64,000 nucleotides of DNA from Rhodobacteraceae bacterium Alg231-04 (GCA_900143635.1 FREY01000005.1:180211-244210); one strand, 5' to 3'; shown: positions 15,459-24,516, counted from the stretch's first letter. Notes: a model not told the origin generated them from the letters alone. Made by a program: numbers and translations.

Positions 15459-17387
15459 TCAGGGCGTGTACCAGATCGGCGAGGTATAGGCGCGGTCCTG
15501 GGTCGTCATCGGCACCTCGCTGGGCATCGTGACCCCGAACCGCTTCGCGTCATAGGCCGTCCAGCGCGGCGTGGGGATCTCGATGGCGCGCACGTAAAAA
15601 AAGGCGCGTTGGCTCGGGTCGAAATCCGGATCTTCCCAATGGGCCATGAACATGACTTCGCCAATCGAGTTTGTGTAGCTGGCATCGGCGACGTCCACGG
15701 TGCTACCAACGGGTCTGTTGCAGCGGCGATTTTCAATCACTCTATCGTCGGAACACGCAACGTCGTAGATCCGTTCCTCCGTAGTGCCATCGGCATTGAG
15801 CCAGCCCTTGACGATCTGGATGCGGTCGAGATTAGCGCCATCGGGATCGCGCAAGGCGCGGATCATGAACGTGGGCGCCTTGCCTTCAGGGGCGCTTGTC
15901 AAGTCACCGCCCATCGGCATACCGCGCGCGTAGCCCTGCGCGGCAAAATCGGGTCGCTGGACTTCATCGGGTTGAAAATCCCAGCCGCCGAAGAGCCGCA
16001 CGGTCAGGCGGGTACCGGTGCTGGCGTAGACCTCCTTGCGGGCCATGGCGTCGAAAATCTCTTCGCGCGTGTTCTCTCTCGCCCACACCGCGACCATACC
16101 TGACGCGACCAGCTGCCAGTCGTAGACAAGCACGTCTCCGGTTGTAGAGTCCTTGACGAACACACCTTTGTACCGGTCCGGCGAGGGGTCCTCGCTCGGG
16201 AGCTTGCCAAAGTAGTTTTCCTCGCGAGTGGTGGACATGCTGGTGTGTGTATCGGTGCTGCCGATCATCCCGGCTTTGAAGGGATTGACCCCCAGCGTGT
16301 TCTCCAGCCGGAGCCCATTTATCAGTGTCGAACGGGCGTATTCGTACTCCAGCATCCAGTCTTCCTTGGGGTTGCCAAAGGAATCGCCGAAGTCCCAGGT
16401 CCCGTAGTCCGCGAACTCGTCGTTGGGCGACAGGAACGGGTGCGTCTCGCCGTCGCCCTTCTCCTGGGTGACCTCCATCAGCGGTTCCCAGCGCGCGCGC
16501 CGCTCGGCGTAGTCCGCGGTCATATCGCTGCCCTTGATGACCTCCGCGTACATCTGGCCGTTGCTGAGGTTGCCGTTATGGGGGATCGCAAGGACCTGGC
16601 CGCCGGTATCCTCCTCGTATGCGGCCATGAACTCCCAAAGCTTCTCGGGATCCCCGCTATCGAAGGCGCTGAAGGGAAGGATCTGCTTGACCCGATCGGG
16701 ACCGTCGCGAAAGATCACGACCCGGTGCAGGTTGGCACCTGGAGGGCCAGAGCCTTCTCTCCCATTGCTGACCGTTGACCATTCGTACCCGTTGAGTGCG
16801 GTGAAGGTGCCGGGCTGATTGTATCGGTCGGCCGTGTCCACAACGTCGTCCCAGACAGTTCGGCTGACCTTGGGGTCAGCGAACCGCGGTACGCCGGAAG
16901 TGAAGTCATTCTGCATAGAAACAACGGCTTGCCAGGCTTCCTGCGGGCTCCCGTTCATTTTTGAGTACCACTCCTGGCCGACGTCGGTTGCCAGCAGGGC
17001 GGGGTTTGCCTCGTTCAGGAGCTTGGCAATGCCGAGGTATTCGGCGTGATCGGTGACCACCAGGAAATCCAACGGCCGGACCAGTTTTACCCGCAGGCCG
17101 GAGTTGGACATGACCTCCTCGCCCCGGGCCAAGCGGAAGCTCGTATCCGGGGTGTTGGTGTTCCCGATCATGCCGCTGTCGACGGACAGCGAAGTATGGT
17201 GGTGGGCGTCGCCCCAGAGCACCCGCTGCGGGAAGTGCTGATCGACATAGGGCGAATAAGGTTCTGGCGCTTCTATCAGTCTTTCCTGATCTAGCGTTCC
17301 GACGTCTTGCGCTGCAACTGCTCCGGCAAGCACGGCGAAGAGCAGGGCGCTCGCGCAGAGGAACTTCTCGAGCAGCTTGATGTACAT
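15459..17387 (-). CDS. DUF3604 domain-containing secreted protein (PHP-like metal-dependent hydrolase fold)
   Basis: 642 residues with a signal peptide (FLCASALLFAVLAGAVAAQD). Metal-site motifs of the PHP/DUF3604 family occur in order: LWGDAHHHTSLS near residue 58, VVTDHAEYLG near 110, AIPHNGNLSNG near 270, and GSTDTHTS near 375. These His and Asp residues would bind a divalent metal cluster for hydrolysis, perhaps of a phosphoester. Substrate unknown. DUF3604 proteins are common in marine proteobacteria. It is divergent from the AraC-family gene across 17388-17506, which suggests direct regulation, and upstream of the small membrane gene in the same operon. It is cargo of the tRNA-Thr island. 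Confidence 0.88.
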   Translation of the reverse strand: MYIKLLEKFLCASALLFAVLAGAVAAQDVGTLDQERLIEAPEPYSPYVDQHFPQRVLWGDAHHHTSLSVDSGMIGNTNTPDTSFRLARGEEVMSNSGLRVKLVRPLDFLVVTDHAEYLGIAKLLNEANPALLATDVGQEWYSKMNGSPQEAWQAVVSMQNDFTSGVPRFADPKVSRTVWDDVVDTADRYNQPGTFTALNGYEWSTVSNGREGSGPPGANLHRVVIFRDGPDRVKQILPFSAFDSGDPEKLWEFMAAYEEDTGGQVLAIPHNGNLSNGQMYAEVIKGSDMTADYAERRARWEPLMEVTQEKGDGETHPFLSPNDEFADYGTWDFGDSFGNPKEDWMLEYEYARSTLINGLRLENTLGVNPFKAGMIGSTDTHTSMSTTREENYFGKLPSEDPSPDRYKGVFVKDSTTGDVLVYDWQLVASGMVAVWARENTREEIFDAMARKEVYASTGTRLTVRLFGGWDFQPDEVQRPDFAAQGYARGMPMGGDLTSAPEGKAPTFMIRALRDPDGANLDRIQIVKGWLNADGTTEERIYDVACSDDRVIENRRCNRPVGSTVDVADASYTNSIGEVMFMAHWEDPDFDPSQRAFFYVRAIEIPTPRWTAYDAKRFGVTMPSEVPMTTQDRAYTSPIWYTP

Positions 17388-17506
17388 GGGACATTCCTCA
17401 AAATTGGAAAAAGAATTTCATGTCGTTCTCAACCGGATATTAACATAGCGCAAAGCGGCTCGCTTAGCATTTGAGGCCAAGTGCTCACATATTTCCGGAG
17501 GCACCA

Positions 17507-18511
17507 TTGTCAGATACTGAATTGTCTACATTCCTACTCGCGGGGGTCATCGATGTTTGCGAAAGCGATGGCATCTCCGCCGAAGATATTCTGGGAGCAA
17601 GCGGCATGACTCTGGCTGCCCTGGAATCACCCGACGCAACTGTTTTGCGCAGCAAGGCCGTTACGGTGTTTGGGGTCCTTGCCGCTGCGTCCCCCCGGCC
17701 GGATGCAGCGTTCCGTGCGGGTCTTTACGTGCCGATCGAGCGCTCGCCAGAGCTGGTGCAGCTCTTTCGTTCGGCGCCGGATCTTCAGGCCCTTGTTACT
17801 CCTCTGAATGCCGCGCTTGGAGATGTATGTGGCGGGTTGATCGGTGTTTCTGTCGGAAGCGATTATGCGCGTCTCAGATACGGGTTTCCGACATGGAACT
17901 GCGAGCTAGAGGAGCCGTTCCAGGAAGCCGCGGCGGGGGTAGTAGTATCTGCCCTGCGCACACGTTTCGGACAAGGCTGGAAACCAGTTCGTATTCTCAT
18001 CGGTAATAGAAGAAAAAATCCCGATGTCGTCACATTTGAAGGTATTGAAGTGGTGCACGGGGCTCCGGACAACGCAATCGTATTTACGTCCGAGGAAGCT
18101 CTCGCCGCGCCGCACCCGCCAGAGTCTGCGGAGCGTGTTCAGTACGAGCTCGAGCCGATTCCGGCGTATCGTTGTGATGACTCTTTGGCGGATGACGTAA
18201 AGCGAGTTGTATCCGGACGGCTTTCCCTCATGCTTGGGACGGAGCTGGAGGACGTCTCCAAAGTGTTCGGCATTTCCGCCAGAACCCTGAAACGACGCTT
18301 GTCCGGCGAAGGTGTATCTCTTCGTTCAATTATAGAGGGTGTGAAGCTGAAGGAAGCCAAACGCCTTTTGTCCGAAACAGACTTGCAAATTACCGAAATC
18401 GCGGACGTGTTGCTTTACGCACAATTGCCAAGTTTCACGAGAGCATTCAAAAAGGCTACCGGGCGAGCGCCATCCGATTATCGTGACGCGCCCGGATCAA
18501 TTCAAAGTTGA
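17507..18511 (+). CDS. AraC family transcriptional regulator (OruR/ArgR-like layout)
   Basis: 334 residues. The N-terminal about 220 residues resemble the Arabinose_bd-type sensory domain of OruR-like regulators (GVIDVCESDGISAEDILGAS, RSKAVTVFGVLAAASPRPD). The C-terminal AraC domain has two helix-turn-helix units (MLGTELEDVSKVFGISARTL and DLQITEIADVLLYAQLPSFT) and ends RAFKKATGRAPSDYR. TTG at 17507 directly after CCGGAGG is the best start; the frame opens at another TTG at 17471 with no ribosome site. It is divergent from DUF3604, its likely target. Confidence 0.88.
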   Translation: MSDTELSTFLLAGVIDVCESDGISAEDILGASGMTLAALESPDATVLRSKAVTVFGVLAAASPRPDAAFRAGLYVPIERSPELVQLFRSAPDLQALVTPLNAALGDVCGGLIGVSVGSDYARLRYGFPTWNCELEEPFQEAAAGVVVSALRTRFGQGWKPVRILIGNRRKNPDVVTFEGIEVVHGAPDNAIVFTSEEALAAPHPPESAERVQYELEPIPAYRCDDSLADDVKRVVSGRLSLMLGTELEDVSKVFGISARTLKRRLSGEGVSLRSIIEGVKLKEAKRLLSETDLQITEIADVLLYAQLPSFTRAFKKATGRAPSDYRDAPGSIQS

Positions 18512-18726
18512 TTAGTGTTTTCAGTTCGCTGGCCAGTGCTGTCTGCAAAGAATGTCCGTTTGGTCCCGCGACCCGGTCGTCGCCCAGGTTGGAATGCTGC
18601 GCTCTGCACGAATGGCCGCAATGTGAAAGCTGCACTGCGGCGGCAGTTGGTATGATAAATGACGGCAATGGGCCGATCATGCCTTTTGCCCTGGCGGCAG
18701 TACCACGACTTTGCAAAGGTCACTAA

Positions 18727-18871
18727 CTGCGCAGAGCTGCCCCTGGTGCGGTCCGCAGCATTGGAGGTAGTTCTCCCGGTTCGATAAGTGGCCGCTTTTG
18801 GTGAGATGGACCGAAGATTTTGCACCTGCAGCATCATCGGCGCGTCACCCCATGTCTATGACCGCTTCGGG
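18727..18871 (+). repeat. 145-bp inverted repeat B, left copy (inside the island)
   Basis: Matches the reverse complement of 25121-25265 with 5 substitutions and no gaps. It has no coding support, although the two copies show similar short frames because the DNA is the same. The remainder of 18512-19046 is GC-rich, repeat-like and without a gene; it includes the string ACTTTGCAAAGG. Confidence 0.92.
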
Positions 18872-19046
18872 GCTGGGAACCGTCATTCGCCGCTTGATGT
18901 TCGCAAGCTGGAGATAGTAGTTTCCCAGCAAATCAGCTTCCGCATCAAAGCGCAGGAAAGCGAAAAAAAGAGCAAAACATGCTAGCCAAGAGAAGGCTGT
19001 TCATGAGGGTCTGAGTTGCAAATCCAAGCAAACCCGGATCGCTTCT

Positions 19047-19277
19047 TCAGCGCTTTACCCCGCGAAGCATCCCCTCAACCGTGTGCTTTAGCCGCAGATC
19101 AAGCGCGTCCTTGTAGCGTATCTGAAAGTCCGGTGAGTTGATGATCCGGCTGATTTGCCAGCGGGAGTACCCGGTTGCTTTCGCACAGTCATAGACCTTA
19201 CCGCCGGGGTTCTGGATCATCCATAGCAGCACCGCTTCATGACGTCGCTGCCAGGTTGGGTAGCGGTTCCTACGCAT
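19047..19277 (-). CDS. Small helix-turn-helix protein (terminase-small-subunit-like)
   Basis: 76 residues, strongly basic. YPTWQRRHEAVLLWMIQNPG and AKATGYSRWQISRIINSPDF suggest a helix-turn-helix like that at the N terminus of phage terminase small subunits or similar packaging/replication proteins. The last gene of the minus-strand satellite module, it overlaps the preceding gene by 8 bp, so translation is probably coupled. The function is inferred from motif and position only. Confidence 0.55.
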   Translation of the reverse strand: MRRNRYPTWQRRHEAVLLWMIQNPGGKVYDCAKATGYSRWQISRIINSPDFQIRYKDALDLRLKHTVEGMLRGVKR

Positions 19278-19617
19278 AGTCTTCGCCCGGTTCGTCGTCG
19301 GGGCCGAGGAATTGGTTCAGGTCGAGCGGTTTGTAGTTGGCGGCGGGTTTCACGCCGAGTAGCTGTAGTTTGTAGGAAACCGGGCGCTCTTCGGTGATTA
19401 GATGATCAATAAAATGCTCAGGCGGACCTTTTTGTTTTGCCCATTCCAAGAGTCCTCTGCCTTGCTTCCTCGCTTTCAACCTGGCCAGAGTTCCTGGCTT
19501 TTGTCCTGTCAGCTTCTCCAGCTCAGCCAAAGAATATTGTGGATTGGCGTAGTGAGCGAACAGTAAGGCTTTCTCTAGATCCGTCAGTTTTTTCGCACGC
19601 GAGTTTCGATAGGGCAT
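19270..19617 (-). CDS. Hypothetical DNA-binding-type protein of the island module
   Basis: 115 residues. KLTDLEKALLFAHYANPQYS and LAELEKLTGQKPGTLARLKA read as a helix-turn-helix, followed by an acidic C-terminal tail (PDDEPGEDYA). No named family recognised. It sits 12 bp after the helicase-like gene and overlaps the next by 8 bp, so it belongs to the same operon. It may work with the 76-residue protein as a two-part DNA recognition unit. Confidence 0.55.
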   Translation of the reverse strand: MPYRNSRAKKLTDLEKALLFAHYANPQYSLAELEKLTGQKPGTLARLKARKQGRGLLEWAKQKGPPEHFIDHLITEERPVSYKLQLLGVKPAANYKPLDLNQFLGPDDEPGEDYA

Positions 19618-19629
19618 CTTGGTCTTCTT

Positions 19630-21873
19630 TCAACTGGGCTGGATGAACTCGAACTTCTGGATTTCTTCACCCAGCAGATCTGTCAGCGCTCGTCTCGGAT
19701 CCGCATGGCGGGACATGTCGATGAGGACTGAAGATGGCTTGCCGCGCTGGCCTTTGCGGCGGAAAACGGCGGTGCGAAAATGGGGGGTGATCCCAAATAG
19801 AAATCTTATTTGATGTTCACCCCCTTTTAATCCAGGGGCATTGGCAGCAGGGGGCGGGGTCCCTGTATTAGCTTCGCCGCAGCCGGTCTGTGAGGGGGGC
19901 TGTGACTCGCCTGGGTTCATTTGCGTATGATGTGCGCCCGACCGCTTAGCGGCGCTTCTTGGGGTGGAGCGGGGCCTCTCCGTGGCGGCTGGCTCCAACC
20001 ATCGGCGTAGTTCCCTGAGGGCGTCTTTCGCAGCCCATATGGAAGGAAACAGGTCAGGGAATGCCTTTGGCAGGTCCCGCGCTCCAAAGGGCAGGATTCC
20101 CACGCGTTCTACAGCCTCTCTGATGCGGGCAATTGGGCCCTTTCTGCCAGATGTCTGCGCCAGATCGTCGAGGGATCTTAGTTCGTCGATAGTGAAATCG
20201 ACCGGAACCGAGCACAGGATCACCACCCGTTTGGGTTTATCAGCATGAACCAGGCGCAGCCGACCGATTGCCTGCGTCGTCTCGCATTCCCGGATTTGCG
20301 CCAGGATGAGCTGCCCCTTTGGGTGGGGATGTACGGATGATTCGATGCCCGCTGTAGCCGACTCCCTGAGACGGTACCCGCGAAGCTCCAGCGGAAAGCG
20401 GCTGTTCCTGGCGAATTTCAGCGGAGAAGGCTCATCAGAAAATAAACTGCGGAGGATGTGGTCGATTTCCGAGCCCGGCGGCTCATTTCGACCGACGATT
20501 ACGATAGTGTTGAAGCTCCTCCAGCGGTCTTGACCACGAATGGCACCGAAGTGAACTACTTCTGCTCCATGCCAGAAGAGATCCTTGGTGGCTATTTCAA
20601 GCTTACGGGCTGCCCTCAGTGCAGTTTCGATTTTTTTTGGCAAGACCACCAGCACACGGTGTGCAGCAGCAGCTTCGTGCTTAACAATCGCTTCTACTTT
20701 CTTTAATGCGCGGCTGAGGTTTGACGGGCTCTGTTTGGTGCTTGCCAGCAAGGTGTAGTTGCTGAGGCTGGTGGAATAGACTTGCGTTGTTTCAGCCAAC
20801 TGCTTCGCGCAGATCTCGGTATGCTCGATGGGACGGTTGAAGATTTTTTTATTGAGGATTTGACTGGCATCTGCATCCAGCAGCAGGAGCGGGACGCTTA
20901 GCAGTATTTGGCATTCGCGCTTCGTGTGAACGTGGACGCGGTTCTGGTGCTCGGTTTTCCCATTAACCCGTACCGGTTCGTCTTTGACCACAGTGATGCC
21001 GTAGATGGGGCGGGCGAATTCGATTTCACAAGCGATAGCGCGGAAGAAGGCGGCTTTCGCTATCGCCTCGTTGATGTCGATGTCCTTGAGCGCTTTCAGG
21101 GCATCCTTGTCGCTGGTCTCGGGGGTTATTTCGTCAGTATCGCTGGGCTCAGTGGCTTCTGCACAGTCCCACGCCCAAAGTGCGTCAACGCCGCGCTCAA
21201 CAAGTCCGTCACTGAGCTCTCTGCGCCCGTACAGATGATCTTCCACTGCATCACGGAAAGGACCATCTAGGCGATCAACACCGAAAGAGAGATCCGCAGA
21301 GCACTTCGTGACGACGCTTTCATCAACGATTGCAAGAGCAGCCTGAGGCAGGCCGTGGCCGTCTCGTTTTGGCTTGGGCAAGAACACATACTGATGGTTG
21401 AACACCCTGAATGCTGGGGCGGGGTCGGCCCATTGCTGGAGGTAAGGGCAAGTTTCGAAATGAGGGCAGATTTTGCCCGAGTATTTGCAGCAGGTTTTGT
21501 AAACGTTGAGGCCTGCCTTGGCTGCTGCATCGGCGACTTTGTATCGGGCGCAGTACCCCGTGCTGTCTTCTAACGATGTGCGGCCATGAATGACCTGGGC
21601 TCGCAAACCAGATTGGCGGGCAAAATGCGCGGCCTCTGCAGCGAGCGCGTTGTCAGGTGCGTAGTAATGGATTTCCCTGCTTTGCAGGATGGGGTCATCT
21701 GCGACTTCAGCAATAGTGAGGCGTGTCTTGCCAAGTCCGGTAGTTGCCTTGATCTGAAGTGCTGGAACAGGGGGCTGATCTATGACTTCAGGCGGCCATG
21801 GGTTTTGCCAGTACGCAGCTTGGCAACGCTGGGTGATTGGTGCGTGTTCAAGTATTTCCAGATCGATTTTCAT
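19630..21873 (-). CDS. Helicase/primase-like replication protein of the satellite module
   Basis: 747 residues. Walker A is ATTGLGKTR near residue 45; a Walker B-like AIVDESVV lies near residue 183, so it is an SF2-type ATPase. Between them is a Cys cluster (GYCARYK, then TCCKYSGKICPHFETCPY) in the position where XPD/DinG helicases carry an iron-sulfur cluster. A C-terminal helicase half follows (VIVGRNEPPGSEIDHILRSL, then ETTQAIGRLRLVHADKPKRV as the motif VI region), then a Pro/Ser-rich linker and a short C-terminal domain. It is probably the replication protein of the island. It overlaps the upstream 66-residue gene by 26 bp. Confidence 0.65.
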   Translation of the reverse strand: MKIDLEILEHAPITQRCQAAYWQNPWPPEVIDQPPVPALQIKATTGLGKTRLTIAEVADDPILQSREIHYYAPDNALAAEAAHFARQSGLRAQVIHGRTSLEDSTGYCARYKVADAAAKAGLNVYKTCCKYSGKICPHFETCPYLQQWADPAPAFRVFNHQYVFLPKPKRDGHGLPQAALAIVDESVVTKCSADLSFGVDRLDGPFRDAVEDHLYGRRELSDGLVERGVDALWAWDCAEATEPSDTDEITPETSDKDALKALKDIDINEAIAKAAFFRAIACEIEFARPIYGITVVKDEPVRVNGKTEHQNRVHVHTKRECQILLSVPLLLLDADASQILNKKIFNRPIEHTEICAKQLAETTQVYSTSLSNYTLLASTKQSPSNLSRALKKVEAIVKHEAAAAHRVLVVLPKKIETALRAARKLEIATKDLFWHGAEVVHFGAIRGQDRWRSFNTIVIVGRNEPPGSEIDHILRSLFSDEPSPLKFARNSRFPLELRGYRLRESATAGIESSVHPHPKGQLILAQIRECETTQAIGRLRLVHADKPKRVVILCSVPVDFTIDELRSLDDLAQTSGRKGPIARIREAVERVGILPFGARDLPKAFPDLFPSIWAAKDALRELRRWLEPAATERPRSTPRSAAKRSGAHHTQMNPGESQPPSQTGCGEANTGTPPPAANAPGLKGGEHQIRFLFGITPHFRTAVFRRKGQRGKPSSVLIDMSRHADPRRALTDLLGEEIQKFEFIQPS

Positions 21874-22048
21874 GAGTTGAACCTTGGGCTTTGCGTTCTT
21901 TGGGCCTGTCTGCGGTCACCTGCTGGAGAAAGCCTTTAATCTCGGCGCTCAGCCGGGATTGGGCTTCTTTAGGTTCCAGCTCTTCGGGAGGGGGGTATGC
22001 AGGGGGCACACCTCGTCTGAGACGCGGCGAGCGTTTTGACCGCGCCAT
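21848..22048 (-). CDS. Small hypothetical protein of the island module
   Basis: 66 residues, basic and Pro/Glu/Arg-rich (RRGVPPAYPPPEELEPKEAQ), no membrane segment, probably partly disordered. Its end overlaps the start of the helicase-like gene by 26 bp, consistent with coupled translation in the minus-strand module. No family recognised. Confidence 0.45.
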   Translation of the reverse strand: MARSKRSPRLRRGVPPAYPPPEELEPKEAQSRLSAEIKGFLQQVTADRPKERKAQGSTHENRSGNT

Positions 22049-22110
22049 CGTGAGAGGCTTTCAGAGTTGGGGTGGTGATTTAGTGGCGGCCTACGTCGAG
22101 GTTCGCCTGA

Positions 22111-22311
22111 TTATGCGCTTCGGCTCTTGCCGATGATGCCCTTGGGGCGGGATTGCAGCCAGTCGGTTACCTCTTCCGCATCCCAGCCGACCCTGCGGCC
22201 GCCAAGGTAAATTCGCTTCGGGAAGTCGCCTTCGCGTTCCCGGCGCCAGATGGTCGTGCGGGACAGGCCGACCATGTTGGTCACTTGTGTGATGTTGAGC
22301 ACTTTGAACAT
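22111..22311 (-). CDS. alpA: AlpA family phage/satellite transcriptional regulator
   Basis: 66 residues. LNITQVTNMVGLSRTTIWRR is the winged-helix motif, followed by EREGDFPKRIYLGGRRVGW and a DWLQSRP end, all typical of AlpA/MerR-like excisionase-type regulators. In P4-like elements AlpA-type proteins activate the integrase or replication genes or act as a directionality factor. It is between DUF6387/integrase and the helicase-like gene, as expected for an integrative element. Confidence 0.9.
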   Translation of the reverse strand: MFKVLNITQVTNMVGLSRTTIWRREREGDFPKRIYLGGRRVGWDAEEVTDWLQSRPKGIIGKSRSA

Positions 22312-22435
22312 TGCATTCTCCTTTCGGGTTCTGCTGATGTCACAATGTACCGTGTTGATTCATGCCGTGTCGTTGGCAGCTTTTTACGGTATAAAACCCC
22401 CACTTTTTGAGGGGTAACTATTGCCGGGCGTTCTC

Positions 22436-23116
22436 TTAACCTTGCAGCCCAAGCATCATCAAGGCTCCAAGAACTTGCTTTTTCTTATCCCTGGCCGCAC
22501 GTCCCCAATCTTTATCTTGGCCGCCCATGAGCAGTTTGCAGAGTTTGTCGTGAGGAAGTGGGTTTCGGCCATGTATCTTGGCCCATAAGTCGATATCGAA
22601 ACACTCCAGAATATGCTTCTGCCACCATTCCCCGAGCATGTTTTCCGAAACGTGAGCCTTCAATTTCCCTCGGCCGCGGTTCTTCAGTGGTAACTGGTGC
22701 TCGGCGCGAAGAGATCCCAGCCATTGATGGAATGCCGTCAGTAGAGTTTTATCAGGCGCGTTGGGGTTGATAACCAGAACCCGCATTTCTCCAGTTGGAT
22801 AGAGCAGGCTGGTGTTAATAACTTGAGTTGCCTCTACTTCCTCCAATGCCTCGGTAAATCCTGCTACTGAGGGCTGTGAGAAGTGGGAGCTCAGAGCGCT
22901 TATATCTGCCTTTGAGCACGGAAGGTCTGCAAAGAACATCTTCCATCTTTGTTCAGGGAGCAGAGACTTTTTTAATAACAGTTCATCGAACTCGTCGAAG
23001 TCTCTTCGATACCTCAAGGCTATGAACCACTCGCGGTCGCTGAAGTGTTGGGCTTCAGAGTAGGCCTTGCTGGAGAACCAGCTTAAGATCTCTTCTTCTT
23101 TACAATAACTAGCCAT
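22436..23116 (-). CDS. DUF6387 family protein beside integrase
   Basis: 226 residues, soluble. It starts MASYCKEEEILSWFSSKAYS, with SDREWFIALRYRRDF and a C-terminal basic helix-rich part (LCKLLMGGQDKDWGRAARDK). The pattern and the gene order directly after a DUF4102 integrase match DUF6387 proteins of integrative elements. Function unknown. It overlaps the integrase stop region by 8 bp, so it is translationally coupled to it. Confidence 0.7.
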   Translation of the reverse strand: MASYCKEEEILSWFSSKAYSEAQHFSDREWFIALRYRRDFDEFDELLLKKSLLPEQRWKMFFADLPCSKADISALSSHFSQPSVAGFTEALEEVEATQVINTSLLYPTGEMRVLVINPNAPDKTLLTAFHQWLGSLRAEHQLPLKNRGRGKLKAHVSENMLGEWWQKHILECFDIDLWAKIHGRNPLPHDKLCKLLMGGQDKDWGRAARDKKKQVLGALMMLGLQG

Positions 23117-24308
23117 CTTTTCCTTGATCGGAGTTAGGGCAAGGCGCTACCGTTTTGGCAGTTACCCACTTGCCCCATAGCTCCAGCGCCTCTTTCTTTT
23201 CCTCATCATACGAATACCTGTCATAAACCCGTGTGATGCCGGGCTCGACGTGGTTGAGGATTTTCGAGACCACCAGCCGGGACACCTTCAGTGAAGTCAT
23301 GTAGCTTGCCGCCGTGCGCCGTAAATCATGCGGTACGAAGTCCTTGATGCCCGCGAAGTCCCGCACGCGCTGTGCTGCCTTCTGAGTATTGGCCATATAC
23401 CCGGCATTTCTGACCGGGGAGGGGAACACCCAATCCCTCTCGCCACGCCGTTCATAGAGGGGGCGAATAATGGCTAGGGCAAGACCGGAGAGGGGCACAC
23501 GGTGTGTCAGGCCGTTCTTGGCCCGCTCCGCCGGGATGGTCCACCAGCCGTTGTCGAGATCAACATCCGACCATGTCATGGAGCACACCTCTCCGCCTCT
23601 CTGGGCTGTCACCAGGCGCAGTTTGAACATGGCGCAGATGAGGGCGCCCTGTTGTTCGAAGGCCTCCCACAGGGCCTGTATCTCACCCTCTGTGAGCACC
23701 CGGTCACGCTGGTGCTCCTTTGCCGGTGCTGCGATTTGGTTGCAGGGGTTTTGCTCTACCAGATCCCGGCTGATACCCCAATTGAAGATCTTCCGGACCA
23801 GGGCAAGTGTGCGGTTGGCTTGAATGCCGGAGCCGCGTGCAACGATCTTGTCGAGAAGAGCGATCACGTCCCGCCGTGTGATGTCCTGGGCTTTCATATG
23901 CGCCCATACCGGCAGGAGATCACGGGTGATCACGCGCTCATCTTCCCGCCAGCTTCGCTTGTGCTCTTTTGCATGTTTCTCGATGTATTCCACCGCAAGA
24001 TCAGAAAAATCAGAAGCAGATTTCAAGGCGCGTTGCTCGTTTGCAGGGTTTTGCCCTCTAGAGACCATGAGGGACTTCTCCAGCACGATTTCCCTTGCAT
24101 CTGCCAAGGATAGGGCAGGGTAGCGCCCAAGGGTCAGGCGTATCTTCTTCGGGCTCCCTTTGGCCCTGTAGATGTAGAACCAGGCCTTTACTCCTGACGG
24201 GCTGACGCGCAGTCCGAGGCCGGGGAGTTTCTGGTCGAAATAGTCTGCACGGGTATCGATGGCAGTGACGTTTTCGACCCATTGGGCTGTGAACGATTTC
24301 TGAGGCAT
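23109..24308 (-). CDS. int: Site-specific tyrosine integrase (DUF4102 arm-binding type)
   Basis: 399 residues with the domain order of P4-type integrases: an N-terminal arm-binding DUF4102 domain (LPGLGLRVSPSGVKAWFYIY), a SAM-like core-binding domain, and the catalytic domain. Catalytic residues are visible: Arg in VTAQRGGEVCSMTW, the HxxR box in VPHDLRRTAA, and the Tyr nucleophile in ITRVYDRYSY near residue 362. It lies 146 bp inside the right attachment repeat, pointing into the island, and is the recombinase expected to act on the tRNA-Thr repeats. Confidence 0.96.
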   Translation of the reverse strand: MPQKSFTAQWVENVTAIDTRADYFDQKLPGLGLRVSPSGVKAWFYIYRAKGSPKKIRLTLGRYPALSLADAREIVLEKSLMVSRGQNPANEQRALKSASDFSDLAVEYIEKHAKEHKRSWREDERVITRDLLPVWAHMKAQDITRRDVIALLDKIVARGSGIQANRTLALVRKIFNWGISRDLVEQNPCNQIAAPAKEHQRDRVLTEGEIQALWEAFEQQGALICAMFKLRLVTAQRGGEVCSMTWSDVDLDNGWWTIPAERAKNGLTHRVPLSGLALAIIRPLYERRGERDWVFPSPVRNAGYMANTQKAAQRVRDFAGIKDFVPHDLRRTAASYMTSLKVSRLVVSKILNHVEPGITRVYDRYSYDEEKKEALELWGKWVTAKTVAPCPNSDQGKDG

Positions 24309-24453
24309 CGGCTTCCGGGTACCGTCTGGGTACCACTTTGCGGTTAATGTTGTGAGCGCAGTGAAACGTGGTGGGCTATGGTATCACATTGAAATTATGA
24401 TACCTAATCACTTTGCTGAGCTCATCCTGTTTCAGGGTGTTTCCAGTCTGTTC

Positions 24454-24516
24454 GATTTGTAATCAGTAGGTCCGCGGTTCGAGTCCGTGTGGGGGCACCA
24501 TTAAAACAATAACTTA
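24454..24516 (+). repeat. attR: right attachment repeat, duplicated tRNA-Thr 3' end
   Basis: 52 bases identical to the 3' part of tRNA-Thr plus flank, then one mismatch and 10 more matching bases. The 5' half of the tRNA is absent here, so this copy is not a functional gene. Confidence 0.95.

Larger units (their letters stand above)
12753..24516. mobile_element. Genomic island integrated at tRNA-Thr(TGT)
   Basis: About 11.8 kb bounded by 63-bp near-perfect direct repeats, with a tyrosine integrase next to the right repeat. The right part (19.0-24.3 kb) is a compact minus-strand module: integrase, DUF6387, AlpA-type activator, helicase-like protein and two small DNA-binding-type proteins. The left part is cargo: attenuated trpS, a DUF3604 operon and an AraC regulator. 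No capsid, tail or conjugation genes are visible, so it resembles a phage satellite or integrative island that depends on help for transfer. Confidence 0.88.

Noticed and set aside
24454..24499. Second tRNA-Thr gene
   Set aside because: Only the 3' part from the anticodon arm is present; the acceptor 5' strand and D arm are missing, so it is the attachment-site duplicate.
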